DNA of 64,000 nucleotides from Alphaproteobacteria bacterium UBA3612 (GTDB lineage: Bacteria; Pseudomonadota; Alphaproteobacteria; Sphingomonadales; Sphingomonadaceae): NCBI GenBank assembly GCA_002375465.1, contig DFLT01000014.1:124001-188000 (forward strand), in the 5' to 3' direction. The translations under genes were made by a program, and so were the position numbers. Below, in pieces: positions 8,940 to 18,206 of the stretch. A model generated the notes under the pieces. That model made no database searches. It saw only the letters and a list, made by a program, of their open reading frames with translations, and was not told the DNA's origin. How positions within the stretch are numbered: the stretch's first letter is position 1; each line of letters begins with the position of its first letter.

Positions 8940-9524
8940 TTACGGGGTGAGTATCAGTTCGCCGCGCTCTACGCGCCAGCCGGAAAGCCGGTTCAGAAAG
9001 GACATTCCGAGAAGGTCCTGGTCCAAAGCGCCCTCATTAACCGACACCACTACGCCGGACCGGCTGACCGGGCCAATCTGCAAGCTATCGAGGCGCGCCG
9101 CGGCGATGCGAACGGGGCCGTTGGCAGTCATGGCGACACCGTCGAAGTTCAGCGATTCCGCAGGTAGTCCGGCGCGCTCTGCCGTTTCGGGGCTGAGCAC
9201 GATATCGCTCGCGCCTGTATCGACCAGAAAGCTTGTCGGCGCGCCGTTAACCTGTCCCCGAATGTAGAAATGCCCGTCATTAGCGGCGCGGACCCGCATC
9301 TCGACCCCCTCCATCCTTGGCTGCGAGGGGTCGAGCGCCGCGCGAATGCGGGGCCATTCGCCCACGAGGAGGAGCAGGCCACCAAAAATCAATACCCAAA
9401 CCAGCGCCATCTGGACACTCTTTGAGAAGCCTACGCTCTTTAGACGGGGAATGAACGCAAGGAGGATAAATATCAGAAATCCTGCCAGATAGACGAAATT
9501 CATCGTCTGCCATTCGCTGTTCAC
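8940..9524 (-). CDS. Membrane-anchored retropepsin-like aspartic protease
   Basis: About 194 residues. Two hydrophobic segments (about 9-25 and 37-54) precede a single clan-AA aspartic protease domain with the catalytic FLVDTGASDIVLS motif (Asp at about 102), so it should act as a dimer outside the membrane. It resembles the TIGR02281-type family of alphaproteobacteria. The start is uncertain: GTG at 9524 overlaps the stop of the upstream gene by four bases and is chosen for coupling; ATG at 9503 (QTM-NFVYLAG) is the alternative. Last gene of the tatD operon. Substrate unknown. Confidence 0.8.
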   Translation of the reverse strand: MNSEWQTMNFVYLAGFLIFILLAFIPRLKSVGFSKSVQMALVWVLIFGGLLLLVGEWPRIRAALDPSQPRMEGVEMRVRAANDGHFYIRGQVNGAPTSFLVDTGASDIVLSPETAERAGLPAESLNFDGVAMTANGPVRIAAARLDSLQIGPVSRSGVVVSVNEGALDQDLLGMSFLNRLSGWRVERGELILTP

Positions 9525-10288
9525 AGGTCGATCCGCAGCATGTCGTATCCAGGTTCCACTCCGGCCGGCAGTTCGGCGCAAAGGGCGCGGTAGTCCATGC
9601 TATTGTCCATGTGGGTAAGGACGGCGCGCTTTACGCACAGCTCCTTTATCCATCCGAGCGTGCGGTCGAGATGGGCATGGGTGGGATGCGGCCGGCGACG
9701 CAGGCTATCGACGATCCACAGATCGCAGCCTCTGACCCGACTTCGACCTTCCTCGGTTATCTCGTTGAAATCGGTGGAATAGCAGACACGCTCCCCCTCC
9801 CGTTCAAAACAGAATCCCCAAGAGGTGATATAGCCGTGAACCTGCGGGAAGGCCGTGATCTGTATATCGCCGATAGTCAGGCTTCCCGGGCCAAAGCTGT
9901 TCGCCCGCGCGGTGGGTTCATAACCCTCCCGCCCCTCAAAGACATATTTGAAACGATCGTAGAGGTGGTCCCAGGTGCCCGGCGCAGCGTAGCATTCCAC
10001 TGGCCGCCCCATCAGATGGAAGAACTGACGAAGGTCGTCGATACCATGGGTATGATCGGCATGGCTGTGTGTAATAAATACCGCATCGAGGTGGCGGATG
10101 TTCGCATCCAGCATCTGTTCCCGAAAATCGGGACCGGTATCCACCAATATATTGGCCTCGTCAGTCTGGACGAGGATCGATACGCGGCGGCGGCGATTAC
10201 GGGGTTCTGCCGGATCGCAGGCGCCCCAGTCATTGCCAATTCTGGGGACACCGGAGGAGGTGCCGCTCCCCAGCATCGTGATCTTCAT
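9521..10288 (-). CDS. MBL-fold metallo-hydrolase, PhnP-like
   Basis: 255 residues, metallo-beta-lactamase fold. The metal-binding motif THSHADHTHG (H74, H76, D78, H79) is intact, and later ligands are visible at the VHGY and TDFNE positions. The N-terminus LGSGTSSGVPRIG is typical of the PhnP/cyclic-phosphodiesterase-like branch that sits beside tatD in many alphaproteobacteria. Likely a cytoplasmic phosphodiesterase, substrate unproven. Overlaps tatD by four bases (ATGA) and the protease gene downstream by about four. Confidence 0.85.
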   Translation of the reverse strand: MKITMLGSGTSSGVPRIGNDWGACDPAEPRNRRRRVSILVQTDEANILVDTGPDFREQMLDANIRHLDAVFITHSHADHTHGIDDLRQFFHLMGRPVECYAAPGTWDHLYDRFKYVFEGREGYEPTARANSFGPGSLTIGDIQITAFPQVHGYITSWGFCFEREGERVCYSTDFNEITEEGRSRVRGCDLWIVDSLRRRPHPTHAHLDRTLGWIKELCVKRAVLTHMDNSMDYRALCAELPAGVEPGYDMLRIDL

Positions 10289-11064
10289 GCGGGGGCAGCC
10301 TTCGTAAACAACCTGTAGAAATTGTCGGTGGTCTGCTGGTCAAGATTCGCAACCGAGACACCGCGCTTTTCAGCCAGGAACGCGGCGGTGTGCATCACAA
10401 ATGCAGGCTCACATGGCTTTCCGCGCTTTGGAACCGGCGCGAGAAACGGACTGTCGGTTTCGATCAATATGCGATCGGATGGCAGTTTTGCCGCCGTTTG
10501 CGCAAGGTCGGCCGCATTCTTGAAAGTGACGATGCCCGACAGGGAAATATAGAAACCAAGATCCAGCGCGGCATAGCCGAACGCCTCGCTGGCCGTAAAA
10601 CAATGAATGACGCCGGGGAAGGGGCCAACCGCCATTTCCTCGCGCAGGATATTCAGCGTGTCTTCCTCAGCATCGCGCGTGTGCACGATCAGCGGTAGCT
10701 GCGTCTCTCGCGATGCGGCGATGTGACGGCGAAAGCTGCCGCGCTGCCGCTCGCGATCCGATTTGTCATAGTAGAAGTCGAGACCTGTCTCGCCAATGCC
10801 GATGACTCGTTCATGAGCGGCGCGCTCGACAAGCCGGGCGGTGGAAATCTCCTCATGACTGTCGGCCTCGTGCGGGTGAATTCCGACCGAGGCCCACACA
10901 TCTGGCTCCCGCTCCGCCAGTGCCACGACCTCATCCCATTCGGAGGCGCGGGTAGAGATGCCGAGCATCGCGGTGACGCCGGCGTTGCGGGCATTTTCGA
11001 TGACCTCGGCCTGCCGTTCCACGACGCCTTCGTAATTCAGGTGGCAGTGGCTATCGACGGCCAT
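10285..11064 (-). CDS. tatD: TatD-family metal-dependent hydrolase/DNase
   Basis: 259 residues, TIM-barrel amidohydrolase fold. The N-terminal metal motif DSHCHLN (His6, His8), the GIGETGLDFYY strand with the bridging Glu, VHTRDA, IHCFTAS and ETDSPFLAPVP are all present, so the active site is complete. Members remove nucleotides from DNA ends or act as D-aminoacyl deacylases. First gene of a three-gene operon with the MBL hydrolase and the aspartic protease. In many relatives metG and holB precede it; here about 160 non-coding bases and putA do. Confidence 0.9.
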   Translation of the reverse strand: MAVDSHCHLNYEGVVERQAEVIENARNAGVTAMLGISTRASEWDEVVALAEREPDVWASVGIHPHEADSHEEISTARLVERAAHERVIGIGETGLDFYYDKSDRERQRGSFRRHIAASRETQLPLIVHTRDAEEDTLNILREEMAVGPFPGVIHCFTASEAFGYAALDLGFYISLSGIVTFKNAADLAQTAAKLPSDRILIETDSPFLAPVPKRGKPCEPAFVMHTAAFLAEKRGVSVANLDQQTTDNFYRLFTKAAPA

Positions 11065-11227
11065 GAAATCTGTCCTCTTTCAGCTGCATCCGCGCCACAC
11101 GAAACCCGCAGGCAGAAGAGCGCGGCGCCGATGACTAGGTCGTGATGCAGCCTACCGAACTCAAGGGGGGATGAAATACCCTCGTCCTTATGTCGCGCGG
11201 CAGGGGCCGGGATCGACCCCTGCTACG

Positions 11228-14200
11228 TCAGGTTGCGTCGATGGATAGCAGGCTCGCATTACCGCCTGCGCTGGTGGTATCCACGGTAACGGTGCGTTCG
11301 ACTGCAAAGCGGGGCAGATAATGCGGCCCGCCTGCCTTCGGCCCCGTTCCGGACATGCGCTCCCCGCCGAAAGGCTGCGATCCCACGACGGCGCCAATCA
11401 TCGACCGGTTCACATAAAGATTGCCTACCCGCGCCAGGGTAGCGACCTCCTCCGACGCATCCACAATTCGGCTGTGCAGGCCCATGGTCAGGCCATAGCC
11501 GCGCGCATTTATCCGCTCGACGGTATGCGCGAGACGACCGGCTTTCCACGTTGTGACATGGAGGAGGGGGCCGAACCATTCGCGTCCAAGATCCTCGGGG
11601 CTTTCAACGCGAATGATGGTAGGCGCGACATAGGTGTCGTCGTCCGGGACCGGGATCGTGTGGACCCACTGCGCCCGAACGGACTGACGATAGGCTTCCA
11701 GCCGTTCCTGCGCATCGGCGTCGATCACGGGTCCGATATCGGTTCTGGGGTCCAGCGGATTGCCAACCTGCAGCAGATCCATGGCGCCCATCAACATTTT
11801 GATCGTACGGTCGTAGACCTCCTCTTGCAGCACCAGCAGGCGCAGCGCGGAGCAGCGCTGCCCGGCCGACATGAAGGCGCTCGTCACGACGTCGGAAACA
11901 ACCTGTTCCGGCAGGGCGGTCGAATCGACGATCATCGCATTCAAGCCACCCGTTTCCGCGATCAGGGGTACGATAGGGCGCTCGTCATCCTCGGCTATCG
12001 TGCGCTGGATACCCTTCGCTGTGGCGGTCGAGCCGGTAAAGGCGATGCCCGTGACACGGCGGTCGCTGACCAGTGCCTGACCCGGCTCTGCACCACCACA
12101 GGCGAAGTGCAGCACGTCTTTTGGAATGCCGCATTCATGCGCCAGTTCGACGGCGCGCTTCGCAATGCGGGGCGTTTGCGGCGCGGGTTTGGCTATGACG
12201 GTATTCCCGGCAACGAGGGCCGCCACCATTTGGCCTGTAAAGATGGCCAGTGGGAAATTCCACGGCGCGATGCAGCCAAAGACGCCGCGCCCCTCCAGAG
12301 TCAGTTCGTTCGTTTCGCCCGTCACGCTGGGCAGCTCGATTGTCGCGAAGTCCTCGCGCGCGCGGCGGGCGTAATAGCGACAGAAATCGATCGCCTCGCG
12401 AACCTCGTCAACGGAGTCGCCATAGGTCTTCTTTGCCTCGTGAACGCACAGTGCGATCAGTGGCATCATCTCTTCCTGCATCCGGTCGGCAAGGCGCTCC
12501 AGCGCAACCGCGCGTTTTTCTACATCCGTCCGCGACCACTCGCCGGCAACCGCCTGCGCCTTCGCAATCATGCTCTCCACCTCGGCTGCTGAGGTTTCGG
12601 CAGGCGCGGGGGGCATCTTATATTCACGGATTGCGGCTTCGGTCTCACGAAGGATCAGGCTGTCCTCCAGATCGATACCGATGGAATTCGAACGCGCCGG
12701 CTCGAAGACGTCTTTTGGCAGTGGAATGGAAGGGTGCCGGCTAAGATCTACATTTTCGACTTTCCGAACCGGATCGGCCAGCAGATCCTCCGGACTGACG
12801 CTTTCGTCGGCCAATTGGTGCACAAAACTGGAGTTCGCACCATTTTCGAGGAGGCGCCGAACCAGATAGGCGAGCAGGTCACTGTGGCCGCCCACGGGGG
12901 CGTAAATGCGGCATTTATAGCCCTCATCCCGCACCAAATTGTTATACAGTCCATCGCCCATTCCGTGCAGACGCTGGAACTCGAAGTCGCGGCGGTCGCC
13001 CGCCCGTTCCAGAATGGTGGCGACGGTCAGCGCATTGTGACTGGCGAAGGCAGGCTCGATATGTGGGGAATCCAGCATATCACGCGCGCAGGCAAGGTAG
13101 GATACATCCGTCGAAGGCTTGCGGGTAAAGAGCGGATAGTCCTCCAGGCCCTGTTGCTGCGTATGCTTTATCTCTGTGTCCCAATAGGCGCCCTTTACCA
13201 GACGCACCGCAATGATCCGCGACGTCTCGGCGCCCAACGCCTCGGCCCAGCCGACAATCGTGCGTGCGCGTTTGGCATAGGCTTGGACGGCCATGCCCAA
13301 TTTGTCCCAGCCCTTCAGTTCAGGCGCCCGGGCCGTTTCGGCGATGATATCCAGGGATATTTTCAGGCGTTCGGATTCTTCGGCATCAACGGCAAGGCCC
13401 ACGCCCGCCTTCGCTGCGCGAACGCATAATGCACGCAGCATTTCGGAAAGGGCAGGGACGCAGGTTTCCGCTTTCGCCGTTTCGTATCGCGGATGCAGCG
13501 CCGACAGCTTGACCGAAATGGAGTGACGATCCGCGCCCTGCCTGGCGCCCAGACGGTCGATTGCCTTGCCATAGGCTTCGAAATAGCGTTCGGCGTCCGC
13601 CTCTGTTCGGGCGGCTTCGCCCAGCATGTCAAAGCTGGCGGTGAAGCCACGGTGCTCCGGCTTGTCCATGCGGACGAGTGCCTCGTCTATGCTCCGGCCC
13701 ATCACGAACACCTGGCCCATTATCTTCATCGCGGCGGCCACGGCACTGCGTACGAAAGGTTCGGACGTTCGACCGATCAGACGGGAAAGCGCCGTTTTCT
13801 TGGCACTGTCGCCTACCAGGGTGCGGGTCACAACGAGGCCCCAAGTGGCGCTGTTTACAAGGGGAGAGTCGCTCGCCCCCTTATGTGTGTTCCAGTTCGC
13901 ATCGCCCAGCTTGTCGGCAATCAGCAGGTCGCGTGTCGAATCGTCCGGTACCCGCAGGAATGCCTCGGCAAGCGCGAGTAAGGCGATCCCCTCATCGGTG
14001 TTAAGTCGATATTCGTGAAGGAATTTCGCGACCCAGCTATCGCGTTCCGCGGCTTTCAGGTCCGCGAGCAGGCCGAAGGCACGTCCCTCGACGCGACTAC
14101 GCTCCGCTCGTTTAAGTCGCGCAGAATCGACAAGTTCGGAAAGAACCTCAGGTTCGGGCGCACGGTGCAGTCGGCGCATCTCCTGAAGGAAGGGGTCGGG

Positions 14201-14242
14201 GCTCATGTCTGTCATAGGGTGCATATTCATGAGGGAAGGCAT
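11228..14242 (-). CDS. putA: PutA, bifunctional proline dehydrogenase / delta-1-pyrroline-5-carboxylate dehydrogenase
   Basis: Oxidises proline to glutamate in two steps on one membrane-associated flavoprotein. About 1004 residues from this start. The FAD-dependent proline dehydrogenase barrel spans roughly 130-500 (RLVKGAYWDTEIK near 350; RLHGMGDGLY near 425). The NAD-dependent aldehyde dehydrogenase follows at about 550-985, with the Glu in LIAETGGLNA near 763 and the catalytic Cys in MSAGQRCSAL near 797. The N-terminal ribbon-helix-helix repressor domain of enteric PutA is absent, so it should not autoregulate. The start is unclear: ATGs at 14242, 14230, 14215 and 14206 all lack a good RBS, and an upstream one at 14302 would overlap the divergent maoC gene. 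Confidence 0.93.
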   Translation of the reverse strand: MPSLMNMHPMTDMSPDPFLQEMRRLHRAPEPEVLSELVDSARLKRAERSRVEGRAFGLLADLKAAERDSWVAKFLHEYRLNTDEGIALLALAEAFLRVPDDSTRDLLIADKLGDANWNTHKGASDSPLVNSATWGLVVTRTLVGDSAKKTALSRLIGRTSEPFVRSAVAAAMKIMGQVFVMGRSIDEALVRMDKPEHRGFTASFDMLGEAARTEADAERYFEAYGKAIDRLGARQGADRHSISVKLSALHPRYETAKAETCVPALSEMLRALCVRAAKAGVGLAVDAEESERLKISLDIIAETARAPELKGWDKLGMAVQAYAKRARTIVGWAEALGAETSRIIAVRLVKGAYWDTEIKHTQQQGLEDYPLFTRKPSTDVSYLACARDMLDSPHIEPAFASHNALTVATILERAGDRRDFEFQRLHGMGDGLYNNLVRDEGYKCRIYAPVGGHSDLLAYLVRRLLENGANSSFVHQLADESVSPEDLLADPVRKVENVDLSRHPSIPLPKDVFEPARSNSIGIDLEDSLILRETEAAIREYKMPPAPAETSAAEVESMIAKAQAVAGEWSRTDVEKRAVALERLADRMQEEMMPLIALCVHEAKKTYGDSVDEVREAIDFCRYYARRAREDFATIELPSVTGETNELTLEGRGVFGCIAPWNFPLAIFTGQMVAALVAGNTVIAKPAPQTPRIAKRAVELAHECGIPKDVLHFACGGAEPGQALVSDRRVTGIAFTGSTATAKGIQRTIAEDDERPIVPLIAETGGLNAMIVDSTALPEQVVSDVVTSAFMSAGQRCSALRLLVLQEEVYDRTIKMLMGAMDLLQVGNPLDPRTDIGPVIDADAQERLEAYRQSVRAQWVHTIPVPDDDTYVAPTIIRVESPEDLGREWFGPLLHVTTWKAGRLAHTVERINARGYGLTMGLHSRIVDASEEVATLARVGNLYVNRSMIGAVVGSQPFGGERMSGTGPKAGGPHYLPRFAVERTVTVDTTSAGGNASLLSIDAT

Positions 14243-14280
14243 AGAGAAGCTAGAACTCAAATCAATGCAAGGAGTGCCGT

Positions 14281-14742
14281 GTGGCGCCAAAAATGATGTC
14301 AAAAGAGGAATTTCTAGGGCTAACCGGGAATGAAGTGGGGGTTTCCGACTGGTTTGATGTAACCCAGGATAGGATTGACCGCTTCGCCGAGGCTACGGAG
14401 GACGATCAGTTCATCCACGTCAACCCCCAGGCGGCCGCGCAGACACCTTTTGGTCAAACCATAGCGCACGGATTTCTCTCTCTTTCCATGATCGCCGGAA
14501 TGGGCATTGGCGTCATGCCGATGGTGGAGGGCGCCAAGATGGGCGTCAATTACGGCCTGAACCAGGTCCGTTTCCTGACACCCGTAAAAAGCGGCAAGCG
14601 CGTGCGCGGCCGCTATGTAATGGCAGAGGTCCGAGAGCGCGCCCGCGGCATTATACAGACGACCTATGACGTCACGGTAGAGATAGAGGGTGAAGCCAAG
14701 CCTGCCCTGAAGGCCGAGTGGATCAACCTGGTCTACACCTGA
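14281..14742 (+). CDS. MaoC-like (R)-enoyl-CoA hydratase
   Basis: 153 residues, single hot-dog domain. The catalytic Asp/His pair of R-hydratases is visible in DQFIHVNPQAA and FGQTIAHGFLSLSM. The GTG start is supported by GGAG six bases upstream; ATG at 14293 would be an alternative. It reversibly hydrates trans-2-enoyl-CoA in fatty-acid or polyhydroxyalkanoate metabolism. The thiolase gene follows 78 bases later on the same strand, so a joint role in acyl-CoA turnover is likely. Confidence 0.9.
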   Translation: MAPKMMSKEEFLGLTGNEVGVSDWFDVTQDRIDRFAEATEDDQFIHVNPQAAAQTPFGQTIAHGFLSLSMIAGMGIGVMPMVEGAKMGVNYGLNQVRFLTPVKSGKRVRGRYVMAEVRERARGIIQTTYDVTVEIEGEAKPALKAEWINLVYT

Positions 14743-14820
14743 CCGGATCTGGATAACCAACCGAAATTAAATGCGTCCTGCAAAAATCAGGACGAAAGAA
14801 TACCGAAAGGAAAAACTTAA

Positions 14821-15999
14821 ATGCGGGAAGCCGTTATCGTATCCACCGCCCGGACACCTATTGGCCGCGCGTATCGCGGGGCATTCAACAATACACCATC
14901 GCCGACGCTCGCTGGCCACGCCATCGAACATGCAGTGAAGCGCGCCGGCATTGAGGGTACCGAGGTTGATGACGTCATCATCGGTGCCGCCATGCAACAG
15001 GGCGTTCAGGCCACCAATGTAGCCCGCAATTCGCTGCTTCGCGCCGGACTGCCTGTTAGCGTTTCCGGCATGTCGCTGGATCGTCAGTGCGCGTCCGGTC
15101 TGATGGCCATCGCCACTGCAGCAAAGCAAATCATGGTCGACAATATGACTATTGCAATTGGCGGCGGCGTGGAATCCATTTCCATGGTCCAGACGCCAGA
15201 GATGCGCGTCGGCGCCGACCCCGAACTCGTCGAGATGCACCCCGACATCTACATGCCAATGTTGCAAACGGCGGAAGTCGTCGCGGAACGTTACGGCATC
15301 TCCCGCGAGGCGCAGGACGAATATGGCCTGCAGTCGCAGCAACGAACCGCCGCCGCTCAGGAAGCCGGCAAGTTCGATGACGAGATCGTTTCCCTTACCC
15401 GCACAATGCTGATGAAGAACAAGGAGACGGGTGACGTCAGCGAGCACGAGGTTACGCTGGACAAGGATGAAGGAAACCGGCCCGAGACAACGCTGGAGGG
15501 TCTGCAGGGGCTGAAGCCCGTAATGGGGCCGGACAAGGTTATTACGGCCGGGAACGCGTCGCAGCTTTCCGACGGGGCCAGCGCCTCCGTTTTGATGGAG
15601 GCCAGGGAGGCAGAGAGACGCGGCCTCTCCCCGCTTGGCCGTTATGTCGGCATGGCGGTCGCCGGACTGGAGCCGGACGAAATGGGCATCGGGCCTGTTT
15701 TCGCGATCCCGAAACTGCTGAAGCAGACAGGCATCAAGATGGACGATATCGGCCTTTGGGAGTTGAATGAGGCCTTCGCGGTGCAGGTGCTCTATTGCCG
15801 CGACAAGCTGGGGATTCCGAACGAGTTGCTGAACGTGAATGGCGGCGCCATTTCGATCGGCCACCCATATGGCATGTCTGGCGCTCGGATGACCGGTCAC
15901 GCGCTGATCGAGGGGAAGCGGCGCGGCGCCAAATATGTCTGCGTCACCATGTGTGTCGGCGGCGGCATGGGTGCTGCCGGCCTGTTCGAGGTTCTGTAA
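14821..15999 (+). CDS. Acetyl-CoA acyltransferase (thiolase)
   Basis: 392 residues, complete thiolase fold. The nucleophilic Cys90 lies in LDRQCASGLM, the active-site His in IGHPYGMSGAR near 348, and the second Cys (about 378) in MCVGGGMGAAGLF. This form is closer to FadA/3-ketoacyl-CoA thiolases than to biosynthetic PhaA by its overall motifs, but I cannot separate the two reliably by eye. It follows the MaoC hydratase on the same strand. A strong hairpin follows the stop. Confidence 0.93.
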   Translation: MREAVIVSTARTPIGRAYRGAFNNTPSPTLAGHAIEHAVKRAGIEGTEVDDVIIGAAMQQGVQATNVARNSLLRAGLPVSVSGMSLDRQCASGLMAIATAAKQIMVDNMTIAIGGGVESISMVQTPEMRVGADPELVEMHPDIYMPMLQTAEVVAERYGISREAQDEYGLQSQQRTAAAQEAGKFDDEIVSLTRTMLMKNKETGDVSEHEVTLDKDEGNRPETTLEGLQGLKPVMGPDKVITAGNASQLSDGASASVLMEAREAERRGLSPLGRYVGMAVAGLEPDEMGIGPVFAIPKLLKQTGIKMDDIGLWELNEAFAVQVLYCRDKLGIPNELLNVNGGAISIGHPYGMSGARMTGHALIEGKRRGAKYVCVTMCVGGGMGAAGLFEVL

Positions 16000-16005
16000 C
16001 CGGTA

Positions 16006-16050
16006 CGCGCTGGTCCGGGGTGTTTCGAATCTCCGGACCAGCGCGCTTCC
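16006..16050 (+). terminator. Hairpin terminator after the thiolase gene
   Basis: A perfect 13-bp stem (16006-16018 with 16033-16045) lies 7 bases after the stop. The following bases GCTTCC carry only a weak T tract, so it may act as an imperfect intrinsic terminator or an mRNA 3' end stabiliser. Confidence 0.6.
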
Positions 16051-16163
16051 ATGGGCGCGTCCCGTCCTGCGGCGTTTCGTCCAGCTTTATGCGGAACATT
16101 GACGCCGGCTCTCTCGTTGCCTTCCCGTCTGGAAAAGCACTGGATTTACGAGAGGAAGCACAT

Positions 16164-16661
16164 ATGACCGACGACGATTTCAAGAAAAAATTCTGGAAGC
16201 ATCTGGACGACAGTCCCTTCGTAATGCTGGCCATCAGTGGCAATGATCATTCGCACAGCCAGCCAATGACTGCTCAGTTCGACGATGATTTGCCAAACGA
16301 CCTCTATTTCTTCACCTCCAGCCACAATGGCTTCGTCAAGGCCGCGCAGGCTGGCGAGCGTGACGCCGTAGTCAGCTTTTCATCGAAGGGGCATGATTTC
16401 TTCGCAAGCGTTCACGGTCTTATTACGATCGACAATGACGAAGCAAAGATCGACAAGTTTTGGTCGCCTATGGTCGCTGCCTGGTTCGAAGAAGGCCGTG
16501 ACGATCCTCAGGTGACGCTGATCCGCGTGGATCTGGGCCGCGCTGAGTTCTGGGAAGCCGGCACAGGATCGTTCATGAAGGAAATGGCGAGCGCCATTTT
16601 CAACAAGAGCGCCCACGAACAAGGACGCAAGCATCAGCGCGAAACCCGCTTCGCAGCCTGA
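16164..16661 (+). CDS. Pyridoxamine 5'-phosphate oxidase-like general stress protein
   Basis: 165 residues. The split-barrel flavin-binding fold of the general-stress FMN-binding branch is indicated by FVMLAISGNDHSHSQPMTAQF near 19-39, LYFFTSSHNGFVKAA near 48-62 and the C-terminal LIRVDLGRAEFWEA. These proteins bind FMN or F420-type cofactors; the substrate is unknown. The ATG at 16164 is chosen because GAGAGGAA lies just upstream. A single-gene unit with its own terminator. Confidence 0.85.
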   Translation: MTDDDFKKKFWKHLDDSPFVMLAISGNDHSHSQPMTAQFDDDLPNDLYFFTSSHNGFVKAAQAGERDAVVSFSSKGHDFFASVHGLITIDNDEAKIDKFWSPMVAAWFEEGRDDPQVTLIRVDLGRAEFWEAGTGSFMKEMASAIFNKSAHEQGRKHQRETRFAA

Positions 16662-16670
16662 TGTCAGTTC

Positions 16671-16710
16671 GGAGAGGCTGGTACAGACCAGCCTCTCCGC
16701 AGATCTTTTT
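16671..16710 (+). terminator. Rho-independent terminator
   Basis: A perfect 12-bp stem (16671-16682 with 16687-16698), ACAG loop, then GCAGATCTTTTT. It ends the stress-protein transcript. Confidence 0.9.
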
Positions 16711-16773
16711 CTCCGACCGGCCGGTCATCAGCCTGACGGGCTGAAATCCCAAACCTGTCCCAAGATGCCCAAT

Positions 16774-17760
16774 TCAGCCCCACAATTCCGGCGCGGGCGG
16801 GTGAACGTCCGAATTTTCGAACGTGAGAGGATGTTCCCTGTCCCGGGCCAACAGCAGCGGCCCATCCAAATCGGCAAACTGGCCCTTCATGGCGGCGAAA
16901 AAAGCCGGGGCGATCCCCAGCGAAGTCGACAGCATGCAGCCCGTCATGATTCCAACACCGGCGGCTTTGGCCGCTTCAATCATCCTCATGGCCTCTGTCA
17001 GGCCACCGGCCTTGTCCAACTTGATATTGATGAAATCGAAACGCCCCAGGCAGTCGTCCAACGTTGCCAGATCGTGGGCACTCTCATCGGCGCAGAACGG
17101 GATATCTCCGCCCAGGGCCTCCATATCGGCCTCTTGCCCAGCCGGCAGGGGCTGCTCGATCAGTTCCACCCTGAGCGGGGACAGTGATGCCACCATACGC
17201 GGTATGTCTATGTCGCCCCACGCCTCGTTCGCATCGGCGATAATGCGGGCATGGGGCGCGGCGCGGCGCACGGCGGCGATACGATCTTCGTCTCCCTCGC
17301 CCGCCAGCTTGACCTTCAGCAACTCCCGATTGGCCGCCTTGCGGGCCGCCGCCTCCATCACTTCCGGCTCACCGACGCTGATCGTATAGGCCGTCAACAT
17401 TGGGGAGGGGCGCGGCAGACCGAGGCGTTGCCAGACCCGCGTACCCGTCAATTTTGATTCCAGATCCCACAGCGCCGCATCGAGCGCGTTTCGCGCTGCC
17501 CCCGCCGACATTTCCGTGAGCAGGTCTTCACGAGAGATGGAGCCACCGACCGCGGCGGCCATGCGAAACAACTCGGCGGCAACACCTTCCGCCGTCTCGC
17601 CCCGGTAGTAGATGGGCGTAGATTCGCCGCGTCCCCGCACATCGCCGACCGATATCTCCGCCACCACCACATCGACATGGGTTTTCGCCCCCCTCGATAT
17701 GGTGAAGGCTCCTTCGGTGGGAAACCGCTCGATACGGACGCTGAGAACAGGCTGTGGCAT
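16774..17760 (-). CDS. Dipeptide epimerase (L-Ala-D/L-Glu epimerase-like, enolase superfamily)
   Basis: About 328 residues from ATG 17760 (QIM-PQPVLSV), with weak SD GAGA upstream. The muconate-lactonizing subgroup motifs are intact: the KxK base (LLKVKLAGEG), metal ligands in IIADANEAW, VELIEQPLP and PFCADESAHD, and the second catalytic Lys in NIKLDKAGGL. The likely role is to interconvert L-Ala-D-Glu and L-Ala-L-Glu during murein peptide recycling. ATG 17772 is a possible alternative start. Divergent from the PilZ gene. Confidence 0.88.
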   Translation of the reverse strand: MPQPVLSVRIERFPTEGAFTISRGAKTHVDVVVAEISVGDVRGRGESTPIYYRGETAEGVAAELFRMAAAVGGSISREDLLTEMSAGAARNALDAALWDLESKLTGTRVWQRLGLPRPSPMLTAYTISVGEPEVMEAAARKAANRELLKVKLAGEGDEDRIAAVRRAAPHARIIADANEAWGDIDIPRMVASLSPLRVELIEQPLPAGQEADMEALGGDIPFCADESAHDLATLDDCLGRFDFINIKLDKAGGLTEAMRMIEAAKAAGVGIMTGCMLSTSLGIAPAFFAAMKGQFADLDGPLLLARDREHPLTFENSDVHPPAPELWG

Positions 17761-17789
17761 AATTTGTCTCATACAGATCGCTGCGGCAT

Positions 17790-18128
17790 ATGCGAACCAT
17801 GACGAAGGACCAAGATCCGCGCCGCCAGGTCCGCGCCGATACCGATCATCTTGCTGCACTGGACGTCGATGGGAAGACCCTGAACGTTCGCGTGCTGGAT
17901 GTCACGATGACTGGTGCGAGAGTTCAGCTCAGTGCGAAAATTTCCGGGGATGGCGTGCTGACCTTCAAAAGTGTACGTATGGGAAGTCGTCCCGCTCGGC
18001 TGGTCTGGCGTGAAGGGGATATGGTCGGCCTTCGATTCATCGACTCCGAGGCTATGGTAGCGGAAAGGCGCGGCTTGCCGTCTGCCAGGCACTGGCTGTC
18101 GTGCCTGCTAGGCAAAACGCTTCCTTAA
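17790..18128 (+). CDS. PilZ-domain protein
   Basis: 112 residues, single domain. The N-terminal Arg motif (RRQVR, about residues 11-15, fitting RxxxR) and the DVTMTGARV strand, a variant of D/NxSxxG, indicate a c-di-GMP receptor, although Ser is replaced by Thr. ATG at 17799 is an equally possible start; neither has a clear RBS. It lies 78 bases upstream of the type I secretion operon on the same strand, so a role in controlling surface secretion is plausible but unproven. Confidence 0.8.
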   Translation: MRTMTKDQDPRRQVRADTDHLAALDVDGKTLNVRVLDVTMTGARVQLSAKISGDGVLTFKSVRMGSRPARLVWREGDMVGLRFIDSEAMVAERRGLPSARHWLSCLLGKTLP

Positions 18129-18206
18129 CCTGTCCGCCCTAGGCATTGGTCCCGGCGCCGTTAACCGTCTAAGGGGCGGCGGCCCACTGTTTATCCGAGG
18201 TGTTTG

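Noticed and set aside
11321..12592. 423-codon open frame on the forward strand
   Set aside because: Entirely antisense to the aldehyde dehydrogenase half of putA, whose motifs are complete.
14767..15900. 377-codon open frame on the reverse strand
   Set aside because: Antisense to the complete thiolase gene; no RBS or recognisable domain.
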